DNA of 64,000 nt, from NCBI GenBank assembly GCA_029706075.1, contig JAINUG010000015.1, positions 6,532,154-6,596,153 of the forward strand, written 5' to 3'. A program made the translations under genes and the position numbers. The DNA is from Aldrovandia affinis. Taxonomy: Eukaryota; Chordata; Actinopteri; Notacanthiformes; Halosauridae. The notes beneath the pieces are model-generated. The model made no database searches and was not told the DNA's origin. It worked only from the letters and a program-made list of their open reading frames with translations. Numbering within the stretch: the stretch's first letter is position 1; every line of letters begins with the position of its first letter. Shown piece by piece: positions 24,492 to 36,137 of this stretch.

Positions 24492-24772
24492 CAGGGGCAG
24501 TGCTAGGGGCTGAAGACATTCGGGGCTTAGCCCACGGACAGAGGCAAGGCATACACGACGCAGGACTGTGGTGTCCAGTGGTTTATCACGGTTTATTCAT
24601 TCGTTACATTACGGTTCTGATTACAGAGTCAGAAGAAAGACTATGGAGGAAAAATGTCACACAAAATGTGTGGTTATTAAAAATAATAATATTTTTTTTT
24701 AAAAGATCCGGGGCTTTTCTAAAAAACATTCGGGGCTTCAGCCCATTAAGCCACCCCCTCGTGTCGCCCCTG
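24492..24772. mobile_element. hAT-type MITE with 8-bp target duplication
   Basis: Begins CAGGGGCAGTGCTAGGGGCTG and ends with GTGTCGCCCCTG, so both ends read CAGGGGC inward. The flanking octamers CACTTATT (24484-24491) and CTCTTATT (24773-24780) differ at one base. CATTCGGGGCTTAGCCCA near the left and CATTCGGGGCTTCAGCCCA near the right form a sub-terminal repeat. The frame within it (24500-24805) is not a gene. Confidence 0.82.
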
Positions 24773-25013
24773 CTCTTATTTGTAACTAGCTCAAACATAT
24801 TTTGATAAAATATTTACAAATCCAGCATAAGACTGTTGTTAGTAATAACACTGCATTTGCCATTAATGTATTTTTTTAAATTTGAATAAAATGCACATTA
24901 TAAAATGAATCTACTATTAGCTATATATATTATGTTTTATCTACAGATAACTGCCAAAATAAAGGAAATACCAACATAGTGTCTTAATAGGGCATTAATA
25001 GGGCTACCAAAAC

Positions 25014-25345
25014 CTAATAGGGCTGCCACAAGCTACCAGAACAGATTATTTGCACCTCAGCATAGATGATATAAGTGTCTGTAACTCTATTGGAGGAATG
25101 CAACACCATTCCTCCACAAGAAATTTCATAATTTGGTGTTTTGTTGATGATTGTGAAATACCCTCTCTCAGGCACTTCTCCAGAATCTCCCAGTGTCCCC
25201 GCCCATGTTAAATTGGGTTGAGATCTGGTGACTAAGATGGCCATGGCATATGGTTTATCATTTTCATGCTCATCAAACCATTCAGTGACCACTCATGCCC
25301 TGTGGATGGGGGCATTGTCATCCTGAAAGAGACCACTCCCATCAG
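25014..25345 (-). pseudogene. Tc1-like transposase, C-terminal part (copy B)
   Basis: On the minus strand the order is GLFQDDNAPIH (second catalytic aspartate, about 25305-25335), then VTEWFDEHENDKPYAMAIL and further C-terminal text (LGDSGEVPERGYF, EISCGGMVLHSSNRV). It parallels copy A residue by residue. The first aspartate block is missing. It cannot be functional. Confidence 0.82.
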
Positions 25346-25566
25346 GTGATCACTCGACACCATTGCCTGTATTGTTTGCACCACTTTAATTGCAAACGTA
25401 CATTTTTTGGTGTAATAAGGAGATTATGTACAAAATATGCTTTTTTGGTTTATTCGGGCATATCACATAATCAGGTACAGTACAACTGCAACCCGATCAT
25501 AGTATCCCACATTGTGAAGTTCTTGACGGACTGTTCTTGATTAAACTGCCTGTTCACACCCTAGAT

Positions 25567-25791
25567 CAGGGCTGCTCAAGTTCGGTCCTGGAGATCTACT
25601 GGCCGTGCAGGCTTTTGTTCCAGCCCTTCACTAACACACCTGATTCGAACATTCATTACCTTGACGAGCAGTTGATTAGTGGAATCAGGTGTGTTAGTGC
25701 AGTGATTCATGGAATCAGGTGTGTTAGTGCTGGGCTGAAACAAAAGCCTGCATGCCCAGTAGATCTCCACGACCAAACTTGGGCACCTCTG
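25567..25791. mobile_element. hAT-type fold-back MITE nested in the Tc1 element
   Basis: Flanked by a perfect 8-base duplication, CCCTAGAT at 25559-25566 and 25792-25799. The ends are CAGGGCTGCTCAAGTTCGGT and its near complement. The two arms (about 25567-25660 and 25700-25791) are largely complementary, so the unit can fold into one long hairpin; the word AATCAGGTGTGTTAGTGC occurs twice in the right arm. The related Tc1 copy A has the uninterrupted site CACCCTAGATTGATA (read on its minus strand near 17770-17785), which shows the empty target. Confidence 0.95.
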
Positions 25792-26102
25792 CCCTAGATT
25801 GATAGTTGCACTTCACTGATTCAGAGTTGTGTGTCTGTTTTGCCTTGCATCTCAAACCAATGCACAGACATCTTTGTCAGTGACTTTGAAAGAGAGGTTA
25901 TTGTTGGGGCACGTTTGAGAGGAGCTTCAGTGATGAATTGCTTTATTAACTCAGGGACACCTGTGTGGAAGCACCTGCTTTCAATATACTTGTATCCCTT
26001 ATTTCCTCAAGTGTTTCCTTTATTTTGTCAGTTACACGTATGTTTTGTTTTGTAGCTGAATAAAAAGTTGTGCAAACAGCCACATAATGAAAATGAATAC
26101 AA

Positions 26103-26165
26103 TGAATACACACACACACACACTATATATATATATATACAGCATATACAGTATATACATACATA
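26103..26165. repeat. compound (CA)n(TA)n microsatellite
   Basis: A short CA run passes into a TA run and then ATACAGTATATACATACATATAG-like text. The 61-codon frame across it is an artefact. Confidence 0.8.
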
Positions 26166-28087
26166 TAGGCTATATACTGTATGTTACTACCACAGCACCA
26201 CTGGTAATAATTCAACAATATATATGTCAATAGAGACACATCTGTTAAAATGACTGTAAAAATGTGCAGGCTGTGAAAGAAAAACCCTTGTTATTTCTCT
26301 CTAGTCTGTCTTTGTCAGTAGGTGGGGAGAGAACAGAACACAATTATGCAGAGAGTAGCACAGGGCTGCATGCAGTAGCCTTTCATTAATTACACAGGGG
26401 ACCTGGAATTCACGCTGTGCACACCTGCAGACTGGCATTTCCTATGCATGTCCGACCTCTCACAGCTCGTGGGGTCAGTACCAGCACTTTGCTCTTCAGA
26501 TTAAGCATGCAGCGGCAGTCACCTGCTCAAATGTCACTGCTTGTTTCCTTTAACAAGGTGAGGCAGTGGAACAAATTAAATGCAGATGAACCCATTTGAT
26601 TTCCAATAACAATCACTTCAAACGTCAAACGGGGAAGTCAAACAGCTAATAAATAAAATATATGAAATGCAAAACAAAAATGTAATATGGCTGAAACTTA
26701 TTTCCCCTGGTGAATGAAGAAATTCTATAGAACAAAGAAACAAAATTATGATTGATTAAGTATAATTTTAATATGAAGGGAAATATTGCAACAAGATTGT
26801 TTTCATAAAGTGACTACAGGTTATGAGCAGTGTACACATATTAAGAAAGTAGTTTTAATAGTAATCCATGTAAAGGTGTGTTTCTGAGATAGATTACAAT
26901 GAAAACACATAAAGCAACCATATAAGTCCTTGTTTATGTGGCAATTCCGTTCTTTGTGAGAAATAGTTTTGTATTGATATGCTATACTGAACTTACTGTA
27001 CTGTACAACTACACCACCTATAATATTAGACAATTTTTTCCAAGAGTTTTTATTGAGTCATAGACCTTTGACCTCTGTATATCTTTGTTGCTCTGCCATT
27101 CACCGAAATAGAAGATGTTGACTTAAGTCCTTTTGGGTGGATTTTCATTTGAAAAAGCCAATACAATTAGTGTTTAATTATTTAATCATGTTATTGATTT
27201 TCTCCCTGTGGTAAGAGATGGCTGACATCCAACATGTGATTGTGATTGATTACAAGCAAGAACTAAATTGAAGAGAAAGTACACAAAGGATTTAAAAGAC
27301 CCTCTGCTATATAAGGTTGTATGCACAATGCACATACTATGTAACTATTTCTGAACTAACCTTCAACCATTTCATCAAGTTTTCCCAGAAAAATATTAGC
27401 TTTTGAATTGTATTTGTTAAATATTTTGTATGAATATTCAAGTGTGAGCTAGAAGTGTTTTTTTACTTAATCAAAAATGTTGGAGCTTAGTGTATGTCCT
27501 ACATATCTTGACTATGCACTCTGATTGAATGCCTTGTATTTCAATGCCTAAATAATGAGCTCATAAACCTGAGTATGTTTTGAGTAAATTGGGAATAACT
27601 AATAACAATCTACGTTGGCCCTTTTGGTTGTACCTCTTGCAGTGATAGTAATAAGCATGATTATGATTATTAAAAGGCTGAAAGTAATATTTATGTAAAA
27701 CATGCTAAGGGCCACTAAACATCGATCTTTCTATAGGCAATGGGATAATGGAGAAAATCTGCCGGGTGTACCATGTCCATTGGTTGTGGTGGGATTTCTT
27801 CCCTCCAACTGAAATCTTGAGCTGCTTCCAATCTACCTCCTATCCCATGTTCGCTAACTCCCCTCGCCCAAGAGTGTGGCACCTGACATATTGAGTCACC
27901 ATAGAAGGAGAACTTAAGCACTCTCAACAGCCCTGCTCCAGTGAGTCTGCAAATGTGCTGGCTTTGGCAGTATGGGATACATTTATTTTCCAAAACTCTT
28001 TGTGTTATAGGCAGAGACAGCCTATATAATTTAAAACATAGTTTGTTAAATATACAGTAAGTACAATGAATGAGAAACACTCATTCA
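26166..28087. other. unassigned DNA with two candidate conserved noncoding blocks
   Basis: No exon is recognised. 26370-26620 is a non-repetitive, more GC-balanced block with TTCATTAATTAC and AACAAT-type words. 27055-27260 contains AGACCTTTGACCTCT (a nuclear-receptor-like direct repeat) and TTTAATTATTTAATCATG. The 121-codon minus-strand frame at 27715-28080 has no motif. Confidence 0.45.
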
Positions 28088-28275
28088 TGAACCAAGAACC
28101 TGGGGGCCGCAGGGTCTGCTGGTTTTTGTTTTCACCTTAAAATCAGCAACCAATTTAGACACAAGAAACCAGGCGAGGTGAGTTAATTATTTCATCAACC
28201 GCTTTAATTGATCAATTAAGTGCTGAGTAACAATGAAATCCAGCACACCTCCAGGACTAGGGTTGACGACTACTG
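28088..28275. mobile_element. hAT-type MITE, relative of 21562-21770
   Basis: The body matches the element at 21562-21770 (CTGGTTTTTGTTTTCAC, ATCAGCAACCA, CTTTAATTGATCAA) and the right end reads, on the minus strand, CAGTAGTCGTCAACCCTAGTC. The left end is worn and no target duplication can be seen. Confidence 0.7.
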
Positions 28276-28833
28276 GTTTGGAAGAATTAGCAGTCGTGGC
28301 TCATCACCTATAGCCACCTAAATGTGTAGATGGCAGGGAGTTTCTGCATAATGGACCCCTGGATCATTTTCACAATCTCAGGGGGCTACATTATCATAGG
28401 GGTTGATCCACATCCCAAACCAATGATCCATCCTCTGTCAAACCCAAGGACAAAAAGAGCAATTAGGAAGTAGGAAAAGTAGGAAAATACCATGCTCTTT
28501 TTTGGAGACAGACCCAAGCCTGTTTTACTGAATTGATATCTTAAACCATGGTGCTAAAAAATATTTGTTTATCAACTGAGCTTGTCAAAATACCAATATT
28601 GCACAAACCGACTGAATTTTGATCATTGTTTAGTCTTTGTGCATCCTCTTACATCCCCTTACAACACTCATTTTAAAATAAAAAACAAGTTTGCACAAGT
28701 ACATGAGCAAAGCTACTGATGTATACAAATTAATATTTGTGCTACAGTCTATGCTACAGCTTTGGTTTTTTGACAATATTGTGGGAAAGAGTAGCCATAA
28801 ACAACCTACCTGGTTCTTCACAGCAACTGTTTA
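28276..28833. other. unassigned DNA
   Basis: No feature recognised. Confidence 0.5.
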
Positions 28834-28841
28834 CACTGTAG

Positions 28842-29327
28842 CAAGGGCGTAACCACATATTAAATATTGGGGGGGGCATAATGGAAGGGAATGTTTTCTA
28901 CAAATGATTGGGGGGACAGATATAGCTGTTTTAATATAATTTTGGTTTCTGATTTTATCCCATTTTATCCCAATTTGGTAGCCAATTAGACCCGCTATTT
29001 TTTAATGTCAATCCCCCCCTAGTAATGTGATGTAGTCCCCACCGGTAGTGACAACACGATGTAATGCCTCTTCCGAGACGGCACTCGCCAAGTGTCGACC
29101 ATAACCCGGTACTACAGGGCCACTCTTATGCGCAGCGAACCTCATGTCGGCTTCCCTCCCCCCTCCCTGGGGCGGACAGCCAATCGCCGCCCCTGGTGGC
29201 GCTCCCGGCCAGAGCCGACTCTGGCGAGACGGGGAATTTAACCCCGGTCTCCGTGGCCATATATAGTTGTTTTGAATATTGTGGGGGCAGGCATGTCCCC
29301 CCTGTCCCCCAACTCATTACACCTATG
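28842..29327. mobile_element. hAT-type element split by a SINE
   Basis: Left end CAAGGGCGTAACCACATAT and right end, read on the minus strand, CATAGGTGTAATGAG, with G-rich sub-terminal runs on both sides. The flanking octamers CACTGTAG (28834-28841) and CACTGTAA (29328-29335) differ at one base, as expected of a slightly worn hAT target duplication. Without the SINE only about 150 bases remain, so this is a short non-autonomous element. Confidence 0.8.
28938..29260 (-). repeat. tRNA-derived SINE, copy 3 (reverse), nested in an hAT
   Basis: On the minus strand it starts just before a B box GGTTAAATTCC (the A box is lost, so it is 5'-truncated), then has the family body with GATTGGCTGTCCGCCCCAG and GACATGAGG, then a tail with CTAATTGGCTACCAAATTGG. 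Flanking words TATAGCTGTTTTAATAT (28921-28937) and TATAGTTGTTTTGAATAT (29262-29279) look like the target duplication made on insertion. The 115-codon plus-strand frame across it (29064-29411) is not a gene. Confidence 0.85.
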
Positions 29328-29335
29328 CACTGTAA

Positions 29336-30383
29336 GCAGTGGGAGCTAGTAGAGTATTTTCAATGCAAAAAAGTCTTGCATTTTGAGAGCATAATGCAAA
29401 TTTTTTTATAGTTGAAAATGAAAGATGGACACACTGGACACAATTAGGCAGCTTAGATTTTGTATCAAGAACTGTGTGGTTCTCACAGATTATGTAGTTT
29501 GGTAAAGTGAGCCAAGGAAGAGATATGAAAATGGATAGCTGCATTTCTGTTCATTTGTATCAAGCTAGATGCCACACCAGACCCTATGACATGTGCAGGT
29601 GATTGTCTTGAATGTATTAAGCCCTTTACATCGCAATGACAACATAAATATTTCCTTAACGTTTGCACAAGATGGAAAATGATCCATTATTTGCGTTTCC
29701 CAGACTGCAATGCATGCTTCAGTAAGTAAGAGGTTGTTCCAGGAAACTGAACAGAATGTTGCAGAGAAAGGTGGAAGGGTGGAAGATACATACAGCTGAA
29801 AATATAATTATAACACAATAATGGTCTGTAAGTGGTTGTGTAACACAGGTTTAGTGTGTGCCAGTGCCACAGGTTAGCCACTGTCAGCCACTGCGATTTG
29901 CTCATATTTCTTTAACACCAAGGATGGCATAAAAAATGGTTTAAAATAAAGCCTGGATTTGGCAATGATCACTAAAATTCTGCTTTAACAATGTGATTTG
30001 TTGCCCTAATTTGTTGCCACAGAGATGGAAGACTCTTGCTGCTGCTGGTTGGTGATTGGTGACACACCAATCCCTGACAAATGCATTCTTCATTCAAGTC
30101 CAGGAAATCAAATCAATTCTGAATTCCGGTTCTGAAGGACGGATGGGGGTCACTAGCAAACTCTTGGAGAATCCATCAGTTGCATTGTATTGTATTATAT
30201 TGTATTGCATTGCATTGCATTGCTTTGCTCCATGCTTTGATGTTAGTAAATGTCAAGTATATTACTTAACTATTCGGAAGGAATACTGAACTTGCTACAT
30301 CTTATGATAGCTTTGAAGACAGGGTTGCCAGCACTAAAGCTGGGCTGCCATAGGGATTGAGACACATGCTGTTTAAAGCTAGA
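29336..30383. other. unassigned DNA with a short ATTGC repeat
   Basis: 30184-30224 is a (TATTG)n/(CATTG)n run. Nothing else is recognised. Confidence 0.5.
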
Positions 30384-32904
30384 GGGCTAGATTTACTAGG
30401 ATAGTCACAGCGCAAATACGGTCGTTATATAGCGACACATTAATGACCAATTTACTAACACTGATTATAGTATGCAATAAATGAAATTAAATGCCCTCAT
30501 TTGCAATTTGTGGGAGGATACACCCATAAAAAAGGTCAGAAACAACATGGTATGCTCACACATCCAGATTACACCAATAAATGTGTAACAGACACAGTGT
30601 TCAGCACTTGTAATTCTTAAGCACCACCCCTTGTATGACGTAAAGTACTTTCTGGTCAGGTAAGCCATTTAGGCTGATTTACGTGTGTATATAAAGACTA
30701 TGGAAACGCTTCCTAATCAAGCTGGTTTCCTGGTTCCGGTTCTACCCCATGGCGTTTGAGGTATTTTGTTATACTCTTGAGACTCCACAACAACCGAGGC
30801 TCACCTAGCTGCTGTTTTGCCTAGATGAGCTAGTGTTTTTGCTTTTCCGTTGTGGTTACAACGTGGCCTTGTGTAACATTGATGTTCCCCATTTCTCTGT
30901 GGGAACTGCGTGATGTTGGTTTGGTGTGTGCTACTTAATGCGAAACCGTCATTGCAGTTTGAGACACTCTAATTCTAAACCATCGATTTGTGGGATTACT
31001 AGTTGGTACGATTCATCTAGTGCTACCTATTTATCACGATCACTAGCCTTTCTCAGCATACTGATTTGAGTCCAGCCATCGTGGTCTGTTTTCCTGCAGT
31101 AGTGCAGTTTACATGTCTTTTGTTTATTTTGATGAAGCCAACTGTTTCTCAGCGCATATTACATTTTAGCACTACATGCATACTAACATTGTATATTTTC
31201 TAGTGGCCTGCCCGAAGAGCTGAATGTCCAGACTAGTGGGGGTGGTTATAGAACAGGAGGCCCCTTCCCTTCACTGCACCGCATGTTCTTTTGTGATAAT
31301 TACTTCTAACACTGTCTTCCACCTTTTCTTCACAGAGTGCAGTGTGTGCATGGTGTGTGTGCGTGTGCACGTGTGTGCATGAGTCACCAGAGCACAAGCA
31401 TGATTGGTGTGTACCTGGAATAGCCCCTGGTAGTAAGTATACCTCCCCCTAGTTGGGCCGTCTCGCTCCCCTTTTTTATAGTGCCTTTGGCAACTGGTTT
31501 CTGCTTTGATTTAGGGCTAATCCTAATCTGGAATTACCCTTTTATATTTGCTGTCTCGGCCTTGATAACAGATATTTGTTTATAATAAATTAATACTCCT
31601 TTTTGATAATCTGCATCGTTCCTGCCTCTTCTTGCTTATTACCCTTTTTTTGCAGGTTCTTGAAATTATAAATAAAATGGAATATTTTTCACTTTGACCT
31701 CACGTCTCTGCTCCATTCATTTAGTTGAATAGACCTGTTGGGGAAACCTCTGCTTTATCATTAAAGTGTTAAAAATATTTATTTGGGCGCAATTCCCATC
31801 GTGGCGTAGTCTGGCATAGCTATTGGTTCTGACTGTACTACTCACAAATGGATATGCAACAACCAGGCACAAGTAGCGAGGGAAAAACGAGAAAACATTT
31901 TACAGATCAGGAAATAGAAAACATTTTACAGATCGAGAATAAGAAAAATTGGAGTGACATTATGAAAGAAATGAAATCATTAGGCATAACAAAGCAAACA
32001 GTAGATGATGTAAAGAAAACAAACAACCAAATATGACATGATGTTAGGTGGCGGCCAAAATAAAAACTTTGATACAACATATTGCGGGAAAAAGACACCG
32101 GCGGTGGTCTAACCTAGGAACAAATATTAGAATAAGAATAAAGAATAGAAACAACTAAACTTGTGATGGGAGAAGGCCACTGAACGTCTGCAAGTCAAAC
32201 TGTGTTCACGAGCCATTCTATACCCTCCTGACCGCATACACACATAAGATAATTGTTCAAATTCAGAACTGCATTTTATACTGACTGCTAGCTGATGACA
32301 AATTGGTCAATAGAAATCATGCATCCTTCCATATAATTAATATTTAAAGTTCTAGTAAATAATAAGCCTATGTATGCTATATAGGATATCAATTTAAAAT
32401 TCAGACTTAGCTATCTGTAGATACAGGTAGCCTATTCTATACTTTGCAACACATTTTGTGATTATTTGTTTTGCATTGCTGGGACAGCGACTAGCACTTC
32501 GGAAAGCGCTATACAAAACTGGAATTGTGAAATACCTAGGCGATATCAGCGATCATTAACTACCACCTGATTTCAAAATACTGCATGGTACTGCCTGGCT
32601 TGCGTTAGAATTTAAAGTTCTTAAAATTGTAACGCAAAGAGGAGAGTCACAATTAAGGTATGCTTTAGAAATCAGACAGAATACTTAATTGACCTAATTT
32701 ACAAAATCTCCACCCTGTTTTAGCACATTCACCCCAGATATGCATGAACAGATTTAACTATTCATCTAAAGAAAATTTGCAAAGTGACATAATCCCTGCA
32801 AATTATTATTATAAATAGTGATTTGACTCATTGCGACCATTTATTAAATCTAACGTAGGTATTGCGACCTTGTTGGAAAAGCAGTCATTTACTAAATCTG
32901 GCCC
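30384..32904 (+). mobile_element. PIF/Harbinger-type DNA transposon, about 2.5 kb
   Basis: The left end GGGCTAGATTTACTA and the right end, read on the minus strand, GGGCCAGATTTAGTA form terminal inverted repeats of the GGGCC(A/T)GATTTACTAA type known from fish Harbinger elements. Words such as GACCATTTATTAAA and GACCAATTTACTAA recur near both ends. Inside lies a Myb/SANT-like reading frame, the second gene expected of Harbinger elements. No transposase block is recognised, so it is probably non-autonomous. The internal 30700-31700 stretch (with GTGTGTGCG-type runs at 31340-31385) is of unknown origin. Confidence 0.65.
31848..32036 (+). pseudogene. Myb/SANT-like DNA-binding protein of a Harbinger element, truncated
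   Basis: A 62-codon frame starting MDMQQPGTSSEGKTRKHFTD. The FTDQEIENIL start, the WSDIMKEM middle and the TVDDVKK end follow the Myb/SANT-like (trihelix-type) domain carried as a second gene by PIF/Harbinger transposons, where the protein binds the transposase and helps bring it to the DNA and the nucleus. The family domain is usually about 80 residues and sits in a protein of 150-250, so this is a short form that stops just after the third helix. Two near-identical ACATTTTACAGAT words (31895-31935) show a small internal duplication (HFTDQEIENILQ). Confidence 0.6.
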
Positions 32905-35520
32905 TGAGTTGCTTAGTTTAGCTTCTGAAGCGGACAAAGAGGGCGAGCCTATTGAAAAAAACAGGCCCATGTGCAAACAACAACAAAAAACAACAAAAGA
33001 AAACTTGGCAAAGCACTTTTTGTCAATTTTTGTCCTGAAATAATAATCTATATGTTATATGGTCTGGCCATACATTGACCACTCTAGCTCAATAACTAAT
33101 ATTACAAATCTTTGTAGCTAGCCGATTTCATCTCAATGAGTTTGACACCAACTTCTTTTCAGTCAGACTGAGCTTTCTAGCTCGCTTATGGCGCTTTTTT
33201 ACAATGTTAAAAACAAGCATTAGATGCATTTCATTACATTTTTATAACACAAAACAAAACACATGCACAAACACATTAGAAAAAGTATATCCATTTATAC
33301 TTATATATGCAAAAGAGAGCAAATAAAAAATAAAACAAAACACAAGCAACTGTACATTACATAATGAAACCAACTATATGCCTATAAAGGAAAAACTATT
33401 TTAAAAAGTTCATAGAAAGTTCATAGAAAGTACAAAAGTTCTTAATCATTTTAAACTCATTTGCATGTATTAATAAATCCCATCTTTTATAATTCAAACC
33501 AGGTTATATCCTTACATGGAAGGATGTAGAAGCAAATATTATTTAAATAATTGCATATTTATGTTTAACCATTATAATTATAGCACTGATGATATTATTG
33601 TTAACATTACTGCATAATTATTCTAATTATTGATGCCATTAATATACCATTAATTCTTATATGAGAATTATAAAAATTATAGTGTCATAAATGACTGTAG
33701 ATGTCATTATAGCATTATTAATATGCTACCAACGGGATTAGGAATTGCTATAATATTTCTTTATTTTCATTTAATATACATGTAAGAGTTGGTATACCCT
33801 ATATATAATAATTTTTTATACCCATAATCCCTATGTATCCGTTTACTTAATACACCCCTGTTAGGTCTGATGCATGTAATAATAAATCCAATCCTTCTAT
33901 AATTCAAACCTGAGATGTACTTACATGGATTGTAACGGTCTAGCAACAACTGAACTCTATGAACTGCTAGAGTTTTATATTTTACCTTTTGAATGATCAT
34001 CCATGTTCAGTAAATATGCTGTCAGGGGACTAAGATATTTCATAAGAGATAAAAATCAGTGATAGTATGAAGTTGCCAGTAACAGGGCAGTTATATTGAG
34101 GAGATGAACACTTAAAAACCCATAACAAAACCAGAACAAAATGAGAGCAGAGACAGTAGTATCACAATGGGACAGTCAAGCAGAGGCCACAAGGAGACAG
34201 TGATGTGAATAACAGTAAATAGACATATAAGATAAACCAAAACCAAATCTAAAAAAATAAGCAGTTCACTGCAAAATTAAATCACCACACGTTAAGTAAA
34301 ACCACCTACAAAACCACCAAAGCACCACTCCTCTGTCCTGGACGGCTGCCACTATCCATAATAAATAAAAGAGACAGATGCGAAGCAAAGTTCAAATGCA
34401 GCAAATCGTTTTGTATAACTGGTTAAAATAAATGGTAATTGGCGCTCCTGTCCAAAAAAACCACAAACAAAAAGGACAGTGAGTGCACATGCCTCAACAG
34501 TGTAACATAACTGCTTAGAAACACCAATGCTTAAATAAATTAGTCTGCAACATATGATGCAAGACTGTTTATTTGTCCAAGGTTTCAGTCTTGGCACAAT
34601 GGCAATATTAAATACTGCAATTAACTGTTAAAATGATCAATTCCAACACTACCTCAGGACACAGATCCCTACTATACTAACAACAAACACAGAATAAAAC
34701 AATATATTACCTCGGGCGGCTGGCAACAAGTTCCTCAGCGCCCCTACAATTCCAGACATGGAGATTAAACACAACAAACCAAAAATAACTTTATTAAATT
34801 TATAAACTTTATTAGTTTTAAAAGGAAAATGTCTTAAATGCTTCAGCCCCATGTTTATAGCTGTGAACCGGCTGAACTTAGTGAGGGACACCTCTTAACA
34901 TGCATTACATCTGTAACTGCAAGCACAATACTTCCTTATTTATACATTTATGTTTTGATTAGCTTTTCACTGGGTCCTAGATCCCCACTTGTATAGACCC
35001 ACCTGATTTTTTTGCCAAAATTGCTGAGTGTGTCCAGCTCCATTACAAAGATTTTCATCATGTGCTGTGTGGGTCCTTGCTTTAAAGAGTGGCATAGTAG
35101 ACTAACATTGCAGCAGAGGGTCCTCTATTTACAAATATTACTTCTATTTCAGCTTATTTGAGGCGAACACAGCATTGTACTTGTGTGTAATCGTATTAGG
35201 CCTCAGTGCTTACATCCACACAGGTGTGTTGGAATACAGAAGGGGTAAGAGTGTTTAAGGAGAGGTATGGCATATGTTTGACAGCACTAGAAAAGCAGCA
35301 AGATGAAGAGGAGGTAGTGAAGAGAGAAGAGATCAGGTGAGACTGCTTGAATGGAGAGAGAGGGGATATAAACCTGGGGGAAGGAAACTGGTTTGCTAGA
35401 AACATCAATCAGTGGGAGGGGAGAAAATAGAGAAGACCAGGTGTGGATGAAGAAGTAATGATGTCAGTAAGCGGTGCAGCTGGGGACTTGTACAGCCTAT
35501 GTACTGTGGCAACATTGTCT
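32905..35520. other. unassigned AT-rich DNA with a 59-base direct repeat
   Basis: 33462-33520 and 33871-33929 match at about 85 percent (both start TGCATGTA and end TTACATGGA). 33410-33430 has a GTTCATAGAAA doublet. The frames at 34352-34597 and 34649-34891 (minus strand) have no motif. Confidence 0.45.
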
Positions 35521-36137
35521 TATAGCGTTTTTCCACTGGACAGTACGGCACGGCACTGCACGGCATCTGTGCTCCCACGTTTCAGTGCTTTTTCAGTGCT
35601 TTTTCCACCCCACCAAGCAACCAGTACCCGTGTTGAATTTAGCTATTGCTCTGTTTAGGTACTACCAAGCCAAACAGGGACCTAAGGGTGGAGCTAGTAA
35701 TACTGCAGACCATTGATTTGTCAAGCGCAATTGTCACACTAAATCTCCGATGGTTTAGACACAACCGCCATGTTTTTTTTTTAGCTTCACTTTGATTATT
35801 GGTAGGCTATTATTCAAAGAATAAGTTTGGCAAAGTTTGGCATTATTGTCAGGTTTGCGTGATAGGTTTGTGTTACGAAAATTGAAAGGACAAAGTATTG
35901 TAATTTTCATTCACGCAATTAGAATGTACATTTTTATAGTACAACATTTTCATTCCTCACATAAATATATTTTTAGAAAGATATATATAGGAATCGCTTC
36001 AATGCAATCCGATGCTCAAACTAAACCCAGGCCTTTGAAACAAAAGTAACAAAAGACACTGGACAGTGTCAAAAGTGTTTGAACAGTCTTGCAAATTCAT
36101 AAATTGTCAGTCACATTAAAACATTTTTAGCTCATAG

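Larger units (their letters stand above)
24944..26038 (-). mobile_element. Tc1-like DNA transposon, copy B, carrying a nested hAT
   Basis: Same family as 17326-18574 but reversed. The left end is CAGATAACTGCCAAAATAAAGG and the right end is its worn complement, each flanked by TA (24942-24943 and 26039-26040). Removing the nested hAT (25567-25791 plus one 8-base duplicate) leaves about 860 bases, so roughly 400 bases have been lost relative to copy A, chiefly the middle of the transposase gene. A short segment at about 25876-25938 lies in the opposite orientation to the rest. Confidence 0.9.

Noticed and set aside
27715-28080. 121-codon minus-strand frame as a gene
   Set aside because: No motif, and no sign of conservation can be judged; treated as chance.
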